Assembly (NCBI RefSeq): GCF_014851565.1
Contig: NZ_JACVAA010000002.1
Span: 620,001 to 684,000 of the forward strand
Origin: Pseudomonas sp. PDM15
GTDB taxonomy: Bacteria; Pseudomonadota; Gammaproteobacteria; Pseudomonadales; Pseudomonadaceae
DNA length: 64,000 nt
Direction of reading: 5' to 3'
Made by a program: the position numbers and the translations under genes. The notes under the pieces are model-generated. The model searched no databases. It saw only the letters and a program-made list of their open reading frames with translations, and was not told where the DNA came from. Numbering within the stretch: position 1 is the stretch's first letter; every line of letters begins with the position of its first letter. Shown one piece after another: positions 43,749-53,700 of the stretch.

Positions 43749-46280
43749 TCACGGAATCCACGACCACAGCTCGACGTCGATGAAGCGGAAGATCGCCCGG
43801 GTAAAGGCCTTCCAAACCGGCAGGGTCTCGCCGGCGGACTTGGCGTAGCCGGTCATGCCGGACTTCAGCTCGCCAGCCGGGTTGTCGATGATGGTGAGTA
43901 CCTTGACGTACTTGCCGGCGGTCTTCTCCACCACGTTGGCATCGATCTGCGTCACGGTGCCGTCGAACAGCCGGTCGGAATAGGCCAGCGGCTTGACCTT
44001 GAGCACCGCGCCCGGCTGCACGTAGCCGATCTCGGTTTCCGGCACCTCTATCTCGGCGAACACCCGGTCGGCCTTCTCCACCACGGCGAAGGGCTCGCCC
44101 GGCGGCTGGAACTTACCGACCTTCTGCTTGAGCAGCAGGGTGATCAGCTTGCCGTCCATCGGCGCGCGCAGCTGCGAGCGCTCGATCTTCGCCAGGTACA
44201 GGTCGCGCTCGCTCTGCCAGCGCTGCACCTGGGCCTCGGCGGCGGCCACGGAATCCGCGGTGGCCCCAGCCTTGGAAAGTGCCAGGTTGGCCTCGGCCAC
44301 CTTGACCGCCATCAGTTCCACTTCGTACTGGCGACGGGCCTGGTCGGCCTGCTGGGCAGACACCCCGCCCTTGGCCAGCAGGGTGACATGGCGCTGATGG
44401 TTGGACTGGCTGAACTGGGTCTGGGTGCGCGCCATGTCCAGGCTGCGCGTGGCCACTTCCACCTCTTCCGCACGGGGCCGTGCCTTCAGCTCGGCGACTA
44501 TGGCCTGCTCCTCGGCAATGCGCGCCTCGGCGATCTTCACCTGGGCGGCGTAGTCACCGGTGGCCAGGCGCGCCAGCACCTGGCCGGCCTTGACCTGCTC
44601 GCCGCCTTCCACCAGCACCTCGGTGACGATGCCGCCGATGTCGCTGGCCACCTGCTGCTGCTCGGTCGGCAGGATCACGAAGGAGCCACCGGGCTCGTAG
44701 GGATAGGGCAGGAACAGGCAGATCAGCAGCGACAGGGCGAACACCCGCCCGGTGTAGCGGGCCAGCTTGTTGGTCGCCTGCACGCCGACCTTCTGCTCGA
44801 CGTTCTCCGGCAGGCGCCGACGCTTCCAGCGCTCGTACTGCACGGTGCGCTCGTACATTTCGTTGGCCGACTTGAACTTGCGGTAGGTCAGCACGCTCAG
44901 GTAGCCGATCAGCACCACGCTGGCCAGCACACCGGTGCCGCCGAAGTTGACCTTGAGCCAGCTGCCCACCAGCAGCAGGGCAATGACGAACAGCAGCACG
45001 GAATACAGGATCGAGGCCAGGCCGTAGGCCATCAGCGCCGTGTCGTTGGCCTCGCGGTAGGCGTTGCCCTTTATGCGCCCGAACAGCGCCTTGAATGCCT
45101 TGCCGCGCAGGTGCGGCTCATCCACCAGCACGGCGATCAGGTGATAGCCGCTGCTCTTCGACAGCGGGTTGAGGGTCAGCAGCAGGGCCGCCGCACTGGT
45201 GATCGCCAGGGCCAGGCCAGCGGCCGGCAGCACGCCGTTGGAGGCGCGGGTCATATACCAGGTGAATACGCCGAGGCTGAACAGCGCCAGGCGCATCAGC
45301 ACCGGCCCGCCATGCAGCCACAGGCGCTCGCGACGGCTCAGGCCGATCAGATGGCGGATGCGCGGCATGAAGCGCGGAAGGAAGCCGAGCATGAAGGCGA
45401 TCGACAGGCTGTATACCGTGCCACGATATTTCTGCGCGGTCAGCGCCAGGGTCAGGGTGCACAGCAGGTTGACGGTGAACAGGCTGAAGAACACCTGGCC
45501 GATGGCGCCCATGCCGGACAGCATGGTGGTGGCATCCAGGTGCGCCTGGGAAAAGTTGTTGAGGACGATGCCCAGCGCCAGGCCGAACAACAGCGGCAGG
45601 ACGAACACCCCGTACTTCAGCGGCTCGGTCCAGCTTTGCATGGACTTGAGCAGGCGGTGCGGGTTGAACAGGTGCAGTACCGGGATCTGCAGAGTGTCAT
45701 CCATCCCTGCCGAACCGCGCACGCCAGCCTGCAAATGGTCGGCATCGGCCCCATCGTTGGAGGCACTGGGCGCGGCGCGTGGCGCGGGCGCGGCAGACTG
45801 CATCGGCGCTGCGCTGATCGGTGCGGGAGCTGATGCCTCACGGCGCCCCGGCGGCGTGGCCTTGTCGCGGAAGCGCGCGACCTTCTCTTCCAGCAGGCGC
45901 TGCAGGTCTTCCTGCAATTGCTCGCGGTACTGCGCCACCAGCGGGTGGGCGGCCGCCGCCATGCCGAGCAGGCGCTGGTCGATCAGATTGACCAGCAGCG
46001 AGTCCAGGTGGCCGCGAGTGAGCACCTGCGAGAAACGCCGCTCGTAACTGGCGGCAACCGCGACGAACTCCTCGTCTACCTGGAGCATTTCCAGGACGAA
46101 GAACTGCTGCGTTTCAAGCTCCCATTGCAGCTGGCTGGACGGGTCGATGACCACGTACAGCGGCTCCTGCCGGCCGTTGCGCAGGAACACTTGCAGCCCC
46201 TTGCGCAGCAGCAGCGGCGTGGCGATCTTGCGGGCATCGCCGAGATCGGACTCTTTCTTCGCGGAGATATTGCCGTTCAT
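43749..46280 (-). CDS. HlyD-like secretion protein with degenerate M50 (S2P-like) membrane core
   Basis: An 843-aa protein, last of the six-gene operon (4-bp ATGA overlap). Residues 1-140 are soluble; an Ala/Pro linker follows; ~215-510 hold several TM segments. In that region AQKYRGTVYSLSIAFMLGFL and NPLSKSSGYHLIAV align by eye with M50 peptidase-transporter proteins (HExxHxxxAxxYG; NPLLxxDGY), but HExxH reads LTLAL and the Asp is Ser, so the protease is dead. ~555-843 is a HlyD-type adaptor: IGGIVTEVLVEGGEQVKAGQ, long coiled coil, SQLRAPMDGKLI. I infer envelope export of the operon's product. Confidence 0.85.
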   Translation of the reverse strand: MNGNISAKKESDLGDARKIATPLLLRKGLQVFLRNGRQEPLYVVIDPSSQLQWELETQQFFVLEMLQVDEEFVAVAASYERRFSQVLTRGHLDSLLVNLIDQRLLGMAAAAHPLVAQYREQLQEDLQRLLEEKVARFRDKATPPGRREASAPAPISAAPMQSAAPAPRAAPSASNDGADADHLQAGVRGSAGMDDTLQIPVLHLFNPHRLLKSMQSWTEPLKYGVFVLPLLFGLALGIVLNNFSQAHLDATTMLSGMGAIGQVFFSLFTVNLLCTLTLALTAQKYRGTVYSLSIAFMLGFLPRFMPRIRHLIGLSRRERLWLHGGPVLMRLALFSLGVFTWYMTRASNGVLPAAGLALAITSAAALLLTLNPLSKSSGYHLIAVLVDEPHLRGKAFKALFGRIKGNAYREANDTALMAYGLASILYSVLLFVIALLLVGSWLKVNFGGTGVLASVVLIGYLSVLTYRKFKSANEMYERTVQYERWKRRRLPENVEQKVGVQATNKLARYTGRVFALSLLICLFLPYPYEPGGSFVILPTEQQQVASDIGGIVTEVLVEGGEQVKAGQVLARLATGDYAAQVKIAEARIAEEQAIVAELKARPRAEEVEVATRSLDMARTQTQFSQSNHQRHVTLLAKGGVSAQQADQARRQYEVELMAVKVAEANLALSKAGATADSVAAAEAQVQRWQSERDLYLAKIERSQLRAPMDGKLITLLLKQKVGKFQPPGEPFAVVEKADRVFAEIEVPETEIGYVQPGAVLKVKPLAYSDRLFDGTVTQIDANVVEKTAGKYVKVLTIIDNPAGELKSGMTGYAKSAGETLPVWKAFTRAIFRFIDVELWSWIP

Positions 46281-48859
46281 AGCACGGGGCTTCCTTTGGA
46301 CCGGTCACGGATACCGGCGCTGGGTGCGGCCGAGGTCATCTGTTTGCGCGGGGCGAAGAACACTTCGCAGCCGCCGCGCGGATTGTCGATATAACGGTCC
46401 CCGCCCAGCGGCCAGACCCTGGGACCGAAGGGGTTGGCGGCGCCGAGGAACAGGCCGTAGGGCGAGGAAACGATGGTGCGCATGCCGATGTTGTAGGGGT
46501 TGCCCATGCCGTCGGTGGTCACCGGCACCCAGTTTTCGCCGTCGTAGCTGCGGTACAGGTCGAAGCCCGACTGGCGCTCGAAGATGAATTTCTCGCCGAC
46601 GCTGTTGACGATGTTGAGGAAAGGCTCCGGCCAGCTGTCGCGCCGGGCGTAGCCGAGCAGGCCGCTCCAGTCGAAGGTCGACAGGTACAGCCAGCCCTCG
46701 TGCTCGGCCATGCGCCAGAAGTAGCCGTTGAAGAAGTTGTCGAAGCCGGCCATGTAGCCGGACAGCGGCTCCTTCCAGCCCTGCTCGGTCATGCGGGCGT
46801 CGCCCACCAGCAGGTCCCAGCTGTTGTCCGGGCGGATGCGGATCAGCTCGGGTGGCGCCGGGCCCACGCCGTTCTGCCGGTCGATGCCGCCGCCCTGGAT
46901 GGCACTGCCGACATACAGCGCGCCCTTGAACGGGTACATGCTCAGCACCGACTGGTTGAGCGGGCCGCGGCCGGCGCCGTCGGCGATCACCTGTTCCCAG
47001 TGATAGGGCTTGGTCTCGCAGGTGCTGCGCCAGACCTGATAACCCTTGAGATTGAAGGTGCCGATATAGAGGTGGTCGCCGAACGGGCACATTTCGAAGA
47101 TGGTCTTGTTGCCCTCGTCGCCGAAGCCGAAATCGCTGACCGCCTCCCAGCCGCCCTCCTCCGGTGCCGCGCTCTCATAGACGATAGAGTGCGAGGAGAC
47201 GTTGGGGTTGCCACCGCGCGAACCGGCCGGCGTGGTGTACATGCGCCCCTTGAAGCTGACCATGGTGCGGATGGTGGTTACCGGCAGGCCCATCAGGCCC
47301 GGCTCGCAGGTGGGTGTGAAGTTCAGCCCGTCCTCGCTGCGCAGCAGCAGCGGACCCGGGCCCTTGGCCGGCGACCAGGTGCTGACGAACAGCCCCGGCT
47401 TGCGCCCGGCGCTGCCCGGATACACACACATGCCGCGGAAGCCCAGCTCGCGGGGAATCTTCGAACCGTCGCTACCGATGATGGTGGGCGCCTTGAACAC
47501 CCGTTTCCATTCGTCCTTGCGCGGGTTGTAGCGCCAGATCTCGGCATGCAGGTCGAGGTCGAACGGGTTGGCCGGGCACTCCACCGGCCAGGGATCCATG
47601 CTGATCGGCAGGCGCGCCTTCATCAGCGGGAAGTTGCCGCGGGTGGTACCGACGTACAGATGGTCGTTGAACCAGGCCATGGCGTGGGCATAGGCGTTGA
47701 CCCCGTCACCGAAACCGTTGCGGGCGATCAGGTGGAAGTCGTCCTCGCTGAGCCCGGCCGGCACTCGCACCTTGCTCGGCAGGTTGAACATCGAGCCGGC
47801 CTGGAGCTTGCGCGCCAGCACCTCGGCGATGAAGGCATTGAGGTGGTCGAGGGCATCGTCGAAGGCGATGAACGGACCCTGCTCCTTGCCCTCGCGGGTG
47901 GCGTAGAACCACTGCTCGCCACGGCTGTAGATACGGTCGCTGCGGAAGAACGGCTTGGCCTCGGCGTCGTCGGCCCGGCCCTGACGCTGGTTGCTGGCGC
48001 GCCGCAGGAAGAACTCGAAGGAGCGGATCAGCTTCTGCGGCCGCGAGGCCGGGAAGAAGTGCCCGGCGCCGCGCACCAGGCGGAAGTCCGCCCGCGGCCA
48101 GACGGTGAGCAGCAGCTCGCCGGTGGTCACCGCCTGGGAGCGTTCGCCGTAGATCGCCAGCAGGGGGAAATCCAGCTGGCGCAGGCGCTCCACCACAAGG
48201 CCGTCGTCGCCCATCAGCTCTTGCTGGGCGGCTGTGCTCTCCAGCAGTTTCACCCACTGGTCGGCGGTGCGTTTGCCGGAGCTGCCCATCAGCGGATTGA
48301 TCAGCTCGCGCAGGGCTTCCGGCAACTCGCGCTGGTTCAGTTGCAGGGTCGCCGCCTCCTTGAGCAGGCGGTAACCAAAATAGGGTTCGCGGGTGTTCAG
48401 CGGTATGCCGTTGTCATCCAGGATGCGCTGGATATGGTCGGCATAGCGCCAGTCGGCACCCACGTTGCGAATCGCAGCGATGTGCGTATCGGCGATGGTC
48501 AGGCTGCGAAAGCGCTGGGATTGCTCGCACGCCAGGTTCAGCGCGATGGTGCCGCCGAAACTGTGGGCGATGAAATGCGCCCGGCCGATGCCCAGGTGAT
48601 CGAGCAACTGACGCAGGTCCTCGGCCTGCGCGGCCGGGGTGTAACCCTGCTGCGGCATGCTCGAACGACCATGTCCGCGCAGGTCGTACATGGTCACCCG
48701 ATAGTGCCTGGCCAGGGCATGGCCGATCTGCATGTACCAGAACGCCAGGTTGGCGGCGAGGCCGTGGATCAGTACCACGTCCTCGATCTCGCCTTCCGTG
48801 CGTTCACAGGACAGCTGTTGATAGTGCAGCCGGACTCCGTTGACCTCGGCCATCGCCAT
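46277..48859 (-). CDS. Alpha/beta hydrolase fused to a putative beta-propeller
   Basis: An 860-aa protein. Residues 1-~290 are an alpha/beta hydrolase: VLIHGLAANLAFW oxyanion loop, nucleophile Ser100 in AHSFGGT, His267 in GAGHFFP; the acid residue is not clear (GERSQ where GxxD is usual). Residues ~310-860 show a repeating pattern (DHLYVGT, KGRMYTT, DHLYIGT, KGALYVGS, EGWLYLST, YGLFLGA), as in a 5-7-bladed propeller. It may act as a thioesterase/esterase that releases or trims the acyl product. Starts 6 bp after the phosphodiesterase stop; GGAG overlaps that stop. Confidence 0.8.
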   Translation of the reverse strand: MAMAEVNGVRLHYQQLSCERTEGEIEDVVLIHGLAANLAFWYMQIGHALARHYRVTMYDLRGHGRSSMPQQGYTPAAQAEDLRQLLDHLGIGRAHFIAHSFGGTIALNLACEQSQRFRSLTIADTHIAAIRNVGADWRYADHIQRILDDNGIPLNTREPYFGYRLLKEAATLQLNQRELPEALRELINPLMGSSGKRTADQWVKLLESTAAQQELMGDDGLVVERLRQLDFPLLAIYGERSQAVTTGELLLTVWPRADFRLVRGAGHFFPASRPQKLIRSFEFFLRRASNQRQGRADDAEAKPFFRSDRIYSRGEQWFYATREGKEQGPFIAFDDALDHLNAFIAEVLARKLQAGSMFNLPSKVRVPAGLSEDDFHLIARNGFGDGVNAYAHAMAWFNDHLYVGTTRGNFPLMKARLPISMDPWPVECPANPFDLDLHAEIWRYNPRKDEWKRVFKAPTIIGSDGSKIPRELGFRGMCVYPGSAGRKPGLFVSTWSPAKGPGPLLLRSEDGLNFTPTCEPGLMGLPVTTIRTMVSFKGRMYTTPAGSRGGNPNVSSHSIVYESAAPEEGGWEAVSDFGFGDEGNKTIFEMCPFGDHLYIGTFNLKGYQVWRSTCETKPYHWEQVIADGAGRGPLNQSVLSMYPFKGALYVGSAIQGGGIDRQNGVGPAPPELIRIRPDNSWDLLVGDARMTEQGWKEPLSGYMAGFDNFFNGYFWRMAEHEGWLYLSTFDWSGLLGYARRDSWPEPFLNIVNSVGEKFIFERQSGFDLYRSYDGENWVPVTTDGMGNPYNIGMRTIVSSPYGLFLGAANPFGPRVWPLGGDRYIDNPRGGCEVFFAPRKQMTSAAPSAGIRDRSKGSPVL

Positions 48860-48865
48860 CTCGCG

Positions 48866-50476
48866 TTACTCCATGTAGCCGAGCATCTGCAGTTGGGCCA
48901 TCAGCTTGTCCTTCTCGTCGTCGGCCATGCCCTCGGCGTTGGCGTCCTTGTTCACCCCGCGGGTGGCTTCGCCGATGCGGATCGGGTTCTGGTTCAGCCA
49001 CGGCTTGATGAACATGTCGTTGGCCACCTTGCCCTCGAAGTCGCCAGGCACTTCCAGGCCCTGGCTGTAGAGCAGGGTCGCGCCGACGTCGCAGATGTGC
49101 CGACGCTCGATCTGTACGCCCTTGCGAATGCCTGGGCCGCAGGCGATGAAGATGCCGTCCGGGTGGTGGGTACCGGCCGGCTCTTCACGCGGCTCGACGA
49201 TCGGCAGCTTGTTCTTGATCGAGACGAAGCCGAAGTCGCGCAGCACCAGCAGCAGGTCCGGCGCGTCCATCATCGCCGGGCCGGCGAAGACTTCCTCGCG
49301 CAGGTGGATTTCGGCGACGATGCTCTCGCCGGTCACCGGGTCCTTGAGCGCCTTGATGTCGAGGATCAGTTGCTCGCGGAAGGCCTCGTAGTCTTCCGGC
49401 TTGATCCCGGTCTCGCCCGGATTGCGCGCCACGCGGATATTGATGCCGTTGCTCGACGGAGTGCGGCAGTAGGCGGTGGTCTTGGTCCAGTCGAGGTTGG
49501 CGAACATGCTGTCCTCGCGACGCTTGGCGGCCTCGGAGTCCGGATCGAGCACTTCCTTCCAGTGCAGGTAGCCCTTCTCGAACAGCCAGGCGTTGATCCG
49601 CACCACCTCGGTGGTGGCGGTGAAGCCGTGGTCGGAGGCCATGAACACCTGCACGTCCGGACCGGCCATGGTCACCAGTTCCTCGATGAAGCCATCGAGC
49701 TGGCGGAAGTAGTCCAGGCACAGCTTGCGCATGCGCTTGTGGTAGTCGCTGACACCGTCGTGCTGCAGGGCCGGGTCGAGGAACAGCCAGGCCTGGTGCT
49801 GCAGCTTGTCGACACCGTCGAACATCACCGCCATCAGCTCGGGCGCCTCTTCCTTGAGCAGGAACTTGGCGATCTCGAACCACTGCTTCTCGCGCGGCAG
49901 GTGGTAGCGCACCCAGTTCTCGCGATCTTCGTCGGTGAGGTCGTTGACCGCCTGCTTCTCCTGCTCGAAGTCCCAGGCCAGTTCCTTGGGATCGAAGCCC
50001 GGCAGGTCCTGCTTGAGGCGGTCATAGAAGTTGGCCGGCACGGTGTTGCGACGCAGGTGCCGCCACGGGATGAAGCCCGGCACCATGAAACCGTTGAGGT
50101 CCTTGGGTGGCGGCGCGGTGAACGGCAGGTTGAGCACGGCGACGCGGCGATCCTGGCGGCTGGCGATCGACCAGATGGTCTCGGCGCGGTTGTCACGCGA
50201 ATCGTAGAGGGTGAAGAACACGTCCCCGTTCTTCTCCTCGGCGCGGATGAAATCCAGCAGGCCGTGGTTGCCCGGGCTGCGCCCGGTCATCAGCGAGACC
50301 CAGGCCGGCGGGGTCAGCGGGTTGGGCGTCGAGCGCAGCTTGGCGCGGGTACCGCGGGCCATGAGGCCGCCGAGGAAGGGCATCACGGCCGGCTGGCCGT
50401 CCTTCTCCACGCAGAGGTCATCGAGGATGGTGAAGGTGCAGCCATCCATGCCGATGAAGAGGGTACGAGTGGTCAT
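48866..50476 (-). CDS. Alkaline-phosphatase-superfamily phosphodiesterase
   Basis: A 536-aa metal-dependent hydrolase of the type I phosphodiesterase/nucleotide pyrophosphatase class. The two-metal site is visible: GMDG (Asp11), nucleophile Thr55 in PLTPPAWVSLMTG, MFDGVDKLQH, ASDHGF and GTHHPDGIF. No signal peptide is present, so it acts in the cytoplasm. In this operon it could cleave or transfer a phosphoryl/phosphodiester head group on a lipid intermediate; that is inference. It overlaps the ACP gene by 4 bp (ATGA). Confidence 0.88.
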   Translation of the reverse strand: MTTRTLFIGMDGCTFTILDDLCVEKDGQPAVMPFLGGLMARGTRAKLRSTPNPLTPPAWVSLMTGRSPGNHGLLDFIRAEEKNGDVFFTLYDSRDNRAETIWSIASRQDRRVAVLNLPFTAPPPKDLNGFMVPGFIPWRHLRRNTVPANFYDRLKQDLPGFDPKELAWDFEQEKQAVNDLTDEDRENWVRYHLPREKQWFEIAKFLLKEEAPELMAVMFDGVDKLQHQAWLFLDPALQHDGVSDYHKRMRKLCLDYFRQLDGFIEELVTMAGPDVQVFMASDHGFTATTEVVRINAWLFEKGYLHWKEVLDPDSEAAKRREDSMFANLDWTKTTAYCRTPSSNGINIRVARNPGETGIKPEDYEAFREQLILDIKALKDPVTGESIVAEIHLREEVFAGPAMMDAPDLLLVLRDFGFVSIKNKLPIVEPREEPAGTHHPDGIFIACGPGIRKGVQIERRHICDVGATLLYSQGLEVPGDFEGKVANDMFIKPWLNQNPIRIGEATRGVNKDANAEGMADDEKDKLMAQLQMLGYME

Positions 50477-50769
50477 GCCGGCACTCCTGTGAGTTTTTCG
50501 TGGACGAAATCGATCAGCTGCCCGATGGAGAGATCGTCGACGTAACTGCCGTCGTTCATCAGCAGATCCTGGAAGCCCATTTTCGGGCGGTTGTAGTGCT
50601 CTTCGATGGCGACGATCAGCTGGATGATGTCGACCGAGGCGAACTCCATGTCCGCCACCAGCCGGGTCTCGGCACTCAGCGGCGCGTCCAGCTCGATACC
50701 CCAGTCCTGGGTCAGGTCGGCAGCGATGTGGATCAGGGTTTGCTCGATTGCGCTCTTGCTCTCAGCCAT
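50473..50769 (-). CDS. Acyl carrier protein
   Basis: A 98-aa four-helix carrier protein. The phosphopantetheine Ser is Ser45 in MEFASVDIIQL; the usual DSL is ASV here, a variant seen in carrier proteins of PKS and lipid clusters. It should be activated by the PPTase domain of the neighbouring 1528-aa protein. It overlaps that gene by 8 bp and the phosphodiesterase gene by 4 bp. A free ACP besides the built-in one of the 2724-aa protein suggests hand-over of the finished chain to tailoring enzymes. Confidence 0.92.
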   Translation of the reverse strand: MAESKSAIEQTLIHIAADLTQDWGIELDAPLSAETRLVADMEFASVDIIQLIVAIEEHYNRPKMGFQDLLMNDGSYVDDLSIGQLIDFVHEKLTGVPA

Positions 50770-53700
50770 TGGCCACTCCGTATTCCGCTACTTCTAGTTC
50801 GGCCCCGGCCAGGGCGATCAGCCGATCGCCGTGTACCTCGAAGACCACACTCACACATGCCGGCGCCAGGCTGGCGTCTCCGGCGAAACTCACTTCGGCC
50901 AGGTCACCGGTCTCGGCGAACTGCACCTCGAAATCCTGCGGCGCACCGCGCAGACCACAGCCCAGGTACTTGGCGGCAGCCTCCTTGGCGCACCAGGTAC
51001 GCAGGGTCAGCTCGCCCTGCCAGGCCGGATCGACCGCGGCCAGCACTTGCTGCTCGTAAGCGGTGAACGAGCCGGCCACCAACTCCGGGTGTTGCAGGCG
51101 ACCCAGGCGCTCGGCGTCCACGCCCACGGCGCCGACCGGCAGCAGGGCGGCCAGGCAAACATCGCGGTCGTGGCTCAGCGACACGGCCGGCGCAGCCAGC
51201 CAGGGGCCGTTCCACCAGCCGTCAACGAACGGCGCGCCCAGCGCGTCGTGATGCACGCTCACATCCGCCGGACAGAGCAGCTCGCCGGTCTGCTGGTAGA
51301 TGAAGTAGCGGGTCGCTTCCTTCAGGCACAGGCGACCATGCAGCCACTCGCGGGCACGGCGGGTCTGGCGTACGGCTTCCCACTCCTCGCGCTCGTCCAA
51401 GGCCAGCACGGCGTGGGCGAGAATGCGCAGGAAGATCGCCGCCGACTGCTTGCAGAAGTCCTCGGGCAGCTGCTCCAGCTGCCACAGCAGAACCCCGGGC
51501 GCGCTAGTGGCCAGCGGCGCGCCGAGCCAGCCGTTCATGGGCTCGCGACGCAGCTGGTAGAAGGCGTTGGGCACCGGGAAGAACAGGTTGGCGAAACCGC
51601 TGGCATGCAGCAGCAGGCGGCCCTCGTGCAGGCAGTCGAAAGTCCAGGTGCGCGGTGCATCCAGGCCGGCGTTGGCCGCATCGACCGGGCGCTGGCGACC
51701 ACGCAGCCAGGCGCCGGACAGGTCGGCCGGGGCCGGCGCGTGCAGTTCGATACGGGCGATATGCGAGGGGAAGCTGTTGAAATCGGTACCAACCTGCTGC
51801 GCCAGCCAATAGGCGGCCAGCTGGCCGAGGGCGTCCAGCAGAACCGGGTTGAGTACCAGGGCACAGGGCTCGCCGTCATGTACGAAGCCGTCCAGCGAGC
51901 AGTTGGCGAGCTGGGCGTCGATGCCCTCCTCCGCCCAGGCATGGATACCGGCAATGCTCTGGAACAGCGGGCCGTGGAACATGCCGGTGCTGTACAGCTC
52001 GTGGTCCGGCCAGCGGTAGCCGATGCCGCCCTGCAGCTCGGCCAGCGGGGTGCCGGTGAGCGCTGCGGCAAAGCGGAACTCGGCGCTCATCACCAGGCTG
52101 CCGGCGTTGTGCAGCTCGGCCCGGTAGTGGTTGTCGGCGACGCGTTCGGCCTGCACCTGCAAGGTCAGCTCGCCGCGATCCAGAGCCACCCAGTCGAAGG
52201 CGCGCACGTTCTCGATCAGGTTGATCGCCACGCTGCCGGCCAGCAGCGCGCAGGCCTCGGCCATGATCTCCAGACTGGCCATCATCGCCACGCAGGCCAG
52301 GCCCCGCAGCTCGGACTGATGGTAGGAACTGGGGCCGGACAGCACGTGGTCGGAGAGGAAGCGGTCGGTGGACCACAGGGGGCACTGGGCGCTGAGCCGC
52401 TCGCCCTGGCGCTGGATATCCACCAGCAGCGGCGCCATCGGGCTCGCAGCCAGCGGTTGCGCAGGCACGGCCGGCTGGAACAGTTCTCGCAGCAACTCGC
52501 CGAGCGCTTCGTTCACATGCACCACCGGCATGGTGTTCTTCACCAGCATGCCGCGCTTGGGCTGCGGCAACGGCTGGTCGAGGTCGAGCACGCGGCAGGC
52601 GATGCCGCGATAGAGCTTGCCGAGGTCCACTGCCTTGCCGTTGGCGAACAGGCTGCCAAGCAGGTTGAACAGCTGCTCCACGCCGCTGCGCTTGCGTGCG
52701 TTGGAGGCGATGGCCAGGTACTCCTCGCCGCCGAGGATGTCGTTGACGAAGCCGGTCAGGTTGCCCGAAGGGCCGACCTCGACGAAGTAGCGCACACCAT
52801 CGCGATGCATGTTGGCGATGGTTTCGCGGAAGCGCACGGTGTTCGACCACTGCGCCGCGGCCAGCTCGCACACCGCCGCCGGGTCGGCCGGGAACAGGTC
52901 GGCGCTGGCGCAGGAATACAGCGCGGTCTTCGGCACCTGCAGGCCGACATCCTGGTAGTAGCGATGGAAGGCCGTGGTCACCGCGGCGAACAGCGGCGTG
53001 TGGTAGGCGCGGTCGAACGGCAGGATCGAGCAGATGCCACCCTCTTCGCCGAGCAGCTGCAGCAGGGACTCGATGGTGGCGCGGTCGGAGAACAGCACCA
53101 GCTGGTTCTGGCAGTTGTCCATGGCCACCACCACCGGTTCGCTGCGGGCGGCGATATGGCGATCCACCACCTCGCGCTTGAGCGCGCCGACGGTAAGCAG
53201 CGCGCCGGTGGCAATGCCACCGCCGTCCAGCACGCCGCGGTAGACCTTGTTCAGTTCGCGGATGAAATCGGCCAGTTGCTCTCTATTGGTGAAGGCGATG
53301 GCACCGCTGGCGGCCAGGGCCGAGGACTCGCCGGTGCTGTGGCCGAGCATGGCATCCGGCTCCACGCCCAGGGCGCCGAGCAAACTGAACAGGGCCTGAC
53401 TGGCGACGAACACCGCCTCGGAGCCCACGTCCATGTCGAACAGGCGCGCCTCCAGGCGCTGGCGCAGCTCGTCATCCAGCTCGCTGGCCGGCGGGAACAG
53501 CATGTCGGTGCGGGTCGAGCCAGGTTGTTCGTCGTACAGGCCCTGCCAGAAGTCGAACCACTCGCGCACTTCGGGGAACTGCTGGGCCAGGTCGGCCAGC
53601 ATGTTCAGGTATTGCGAGCCTTCGCCGGGGAACAGGAAGGCCAGCTTGCCCTGCAGCGGCTGGCTGCTGAATACCAGCCCGGTGCGGGTCATCCAGCGCG

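Noticed and set aside
46700..50545. Very long plus-strand open frame (1281 codons) opposite the phosphodiesterase and hydrolase genes
   Set aside because: It mirrors minus-strand genes with clear catalytic motifs; long antisense frames are expected at this GC content and the translation is Gly/Ala/His/Gln-rich without family resemblance.
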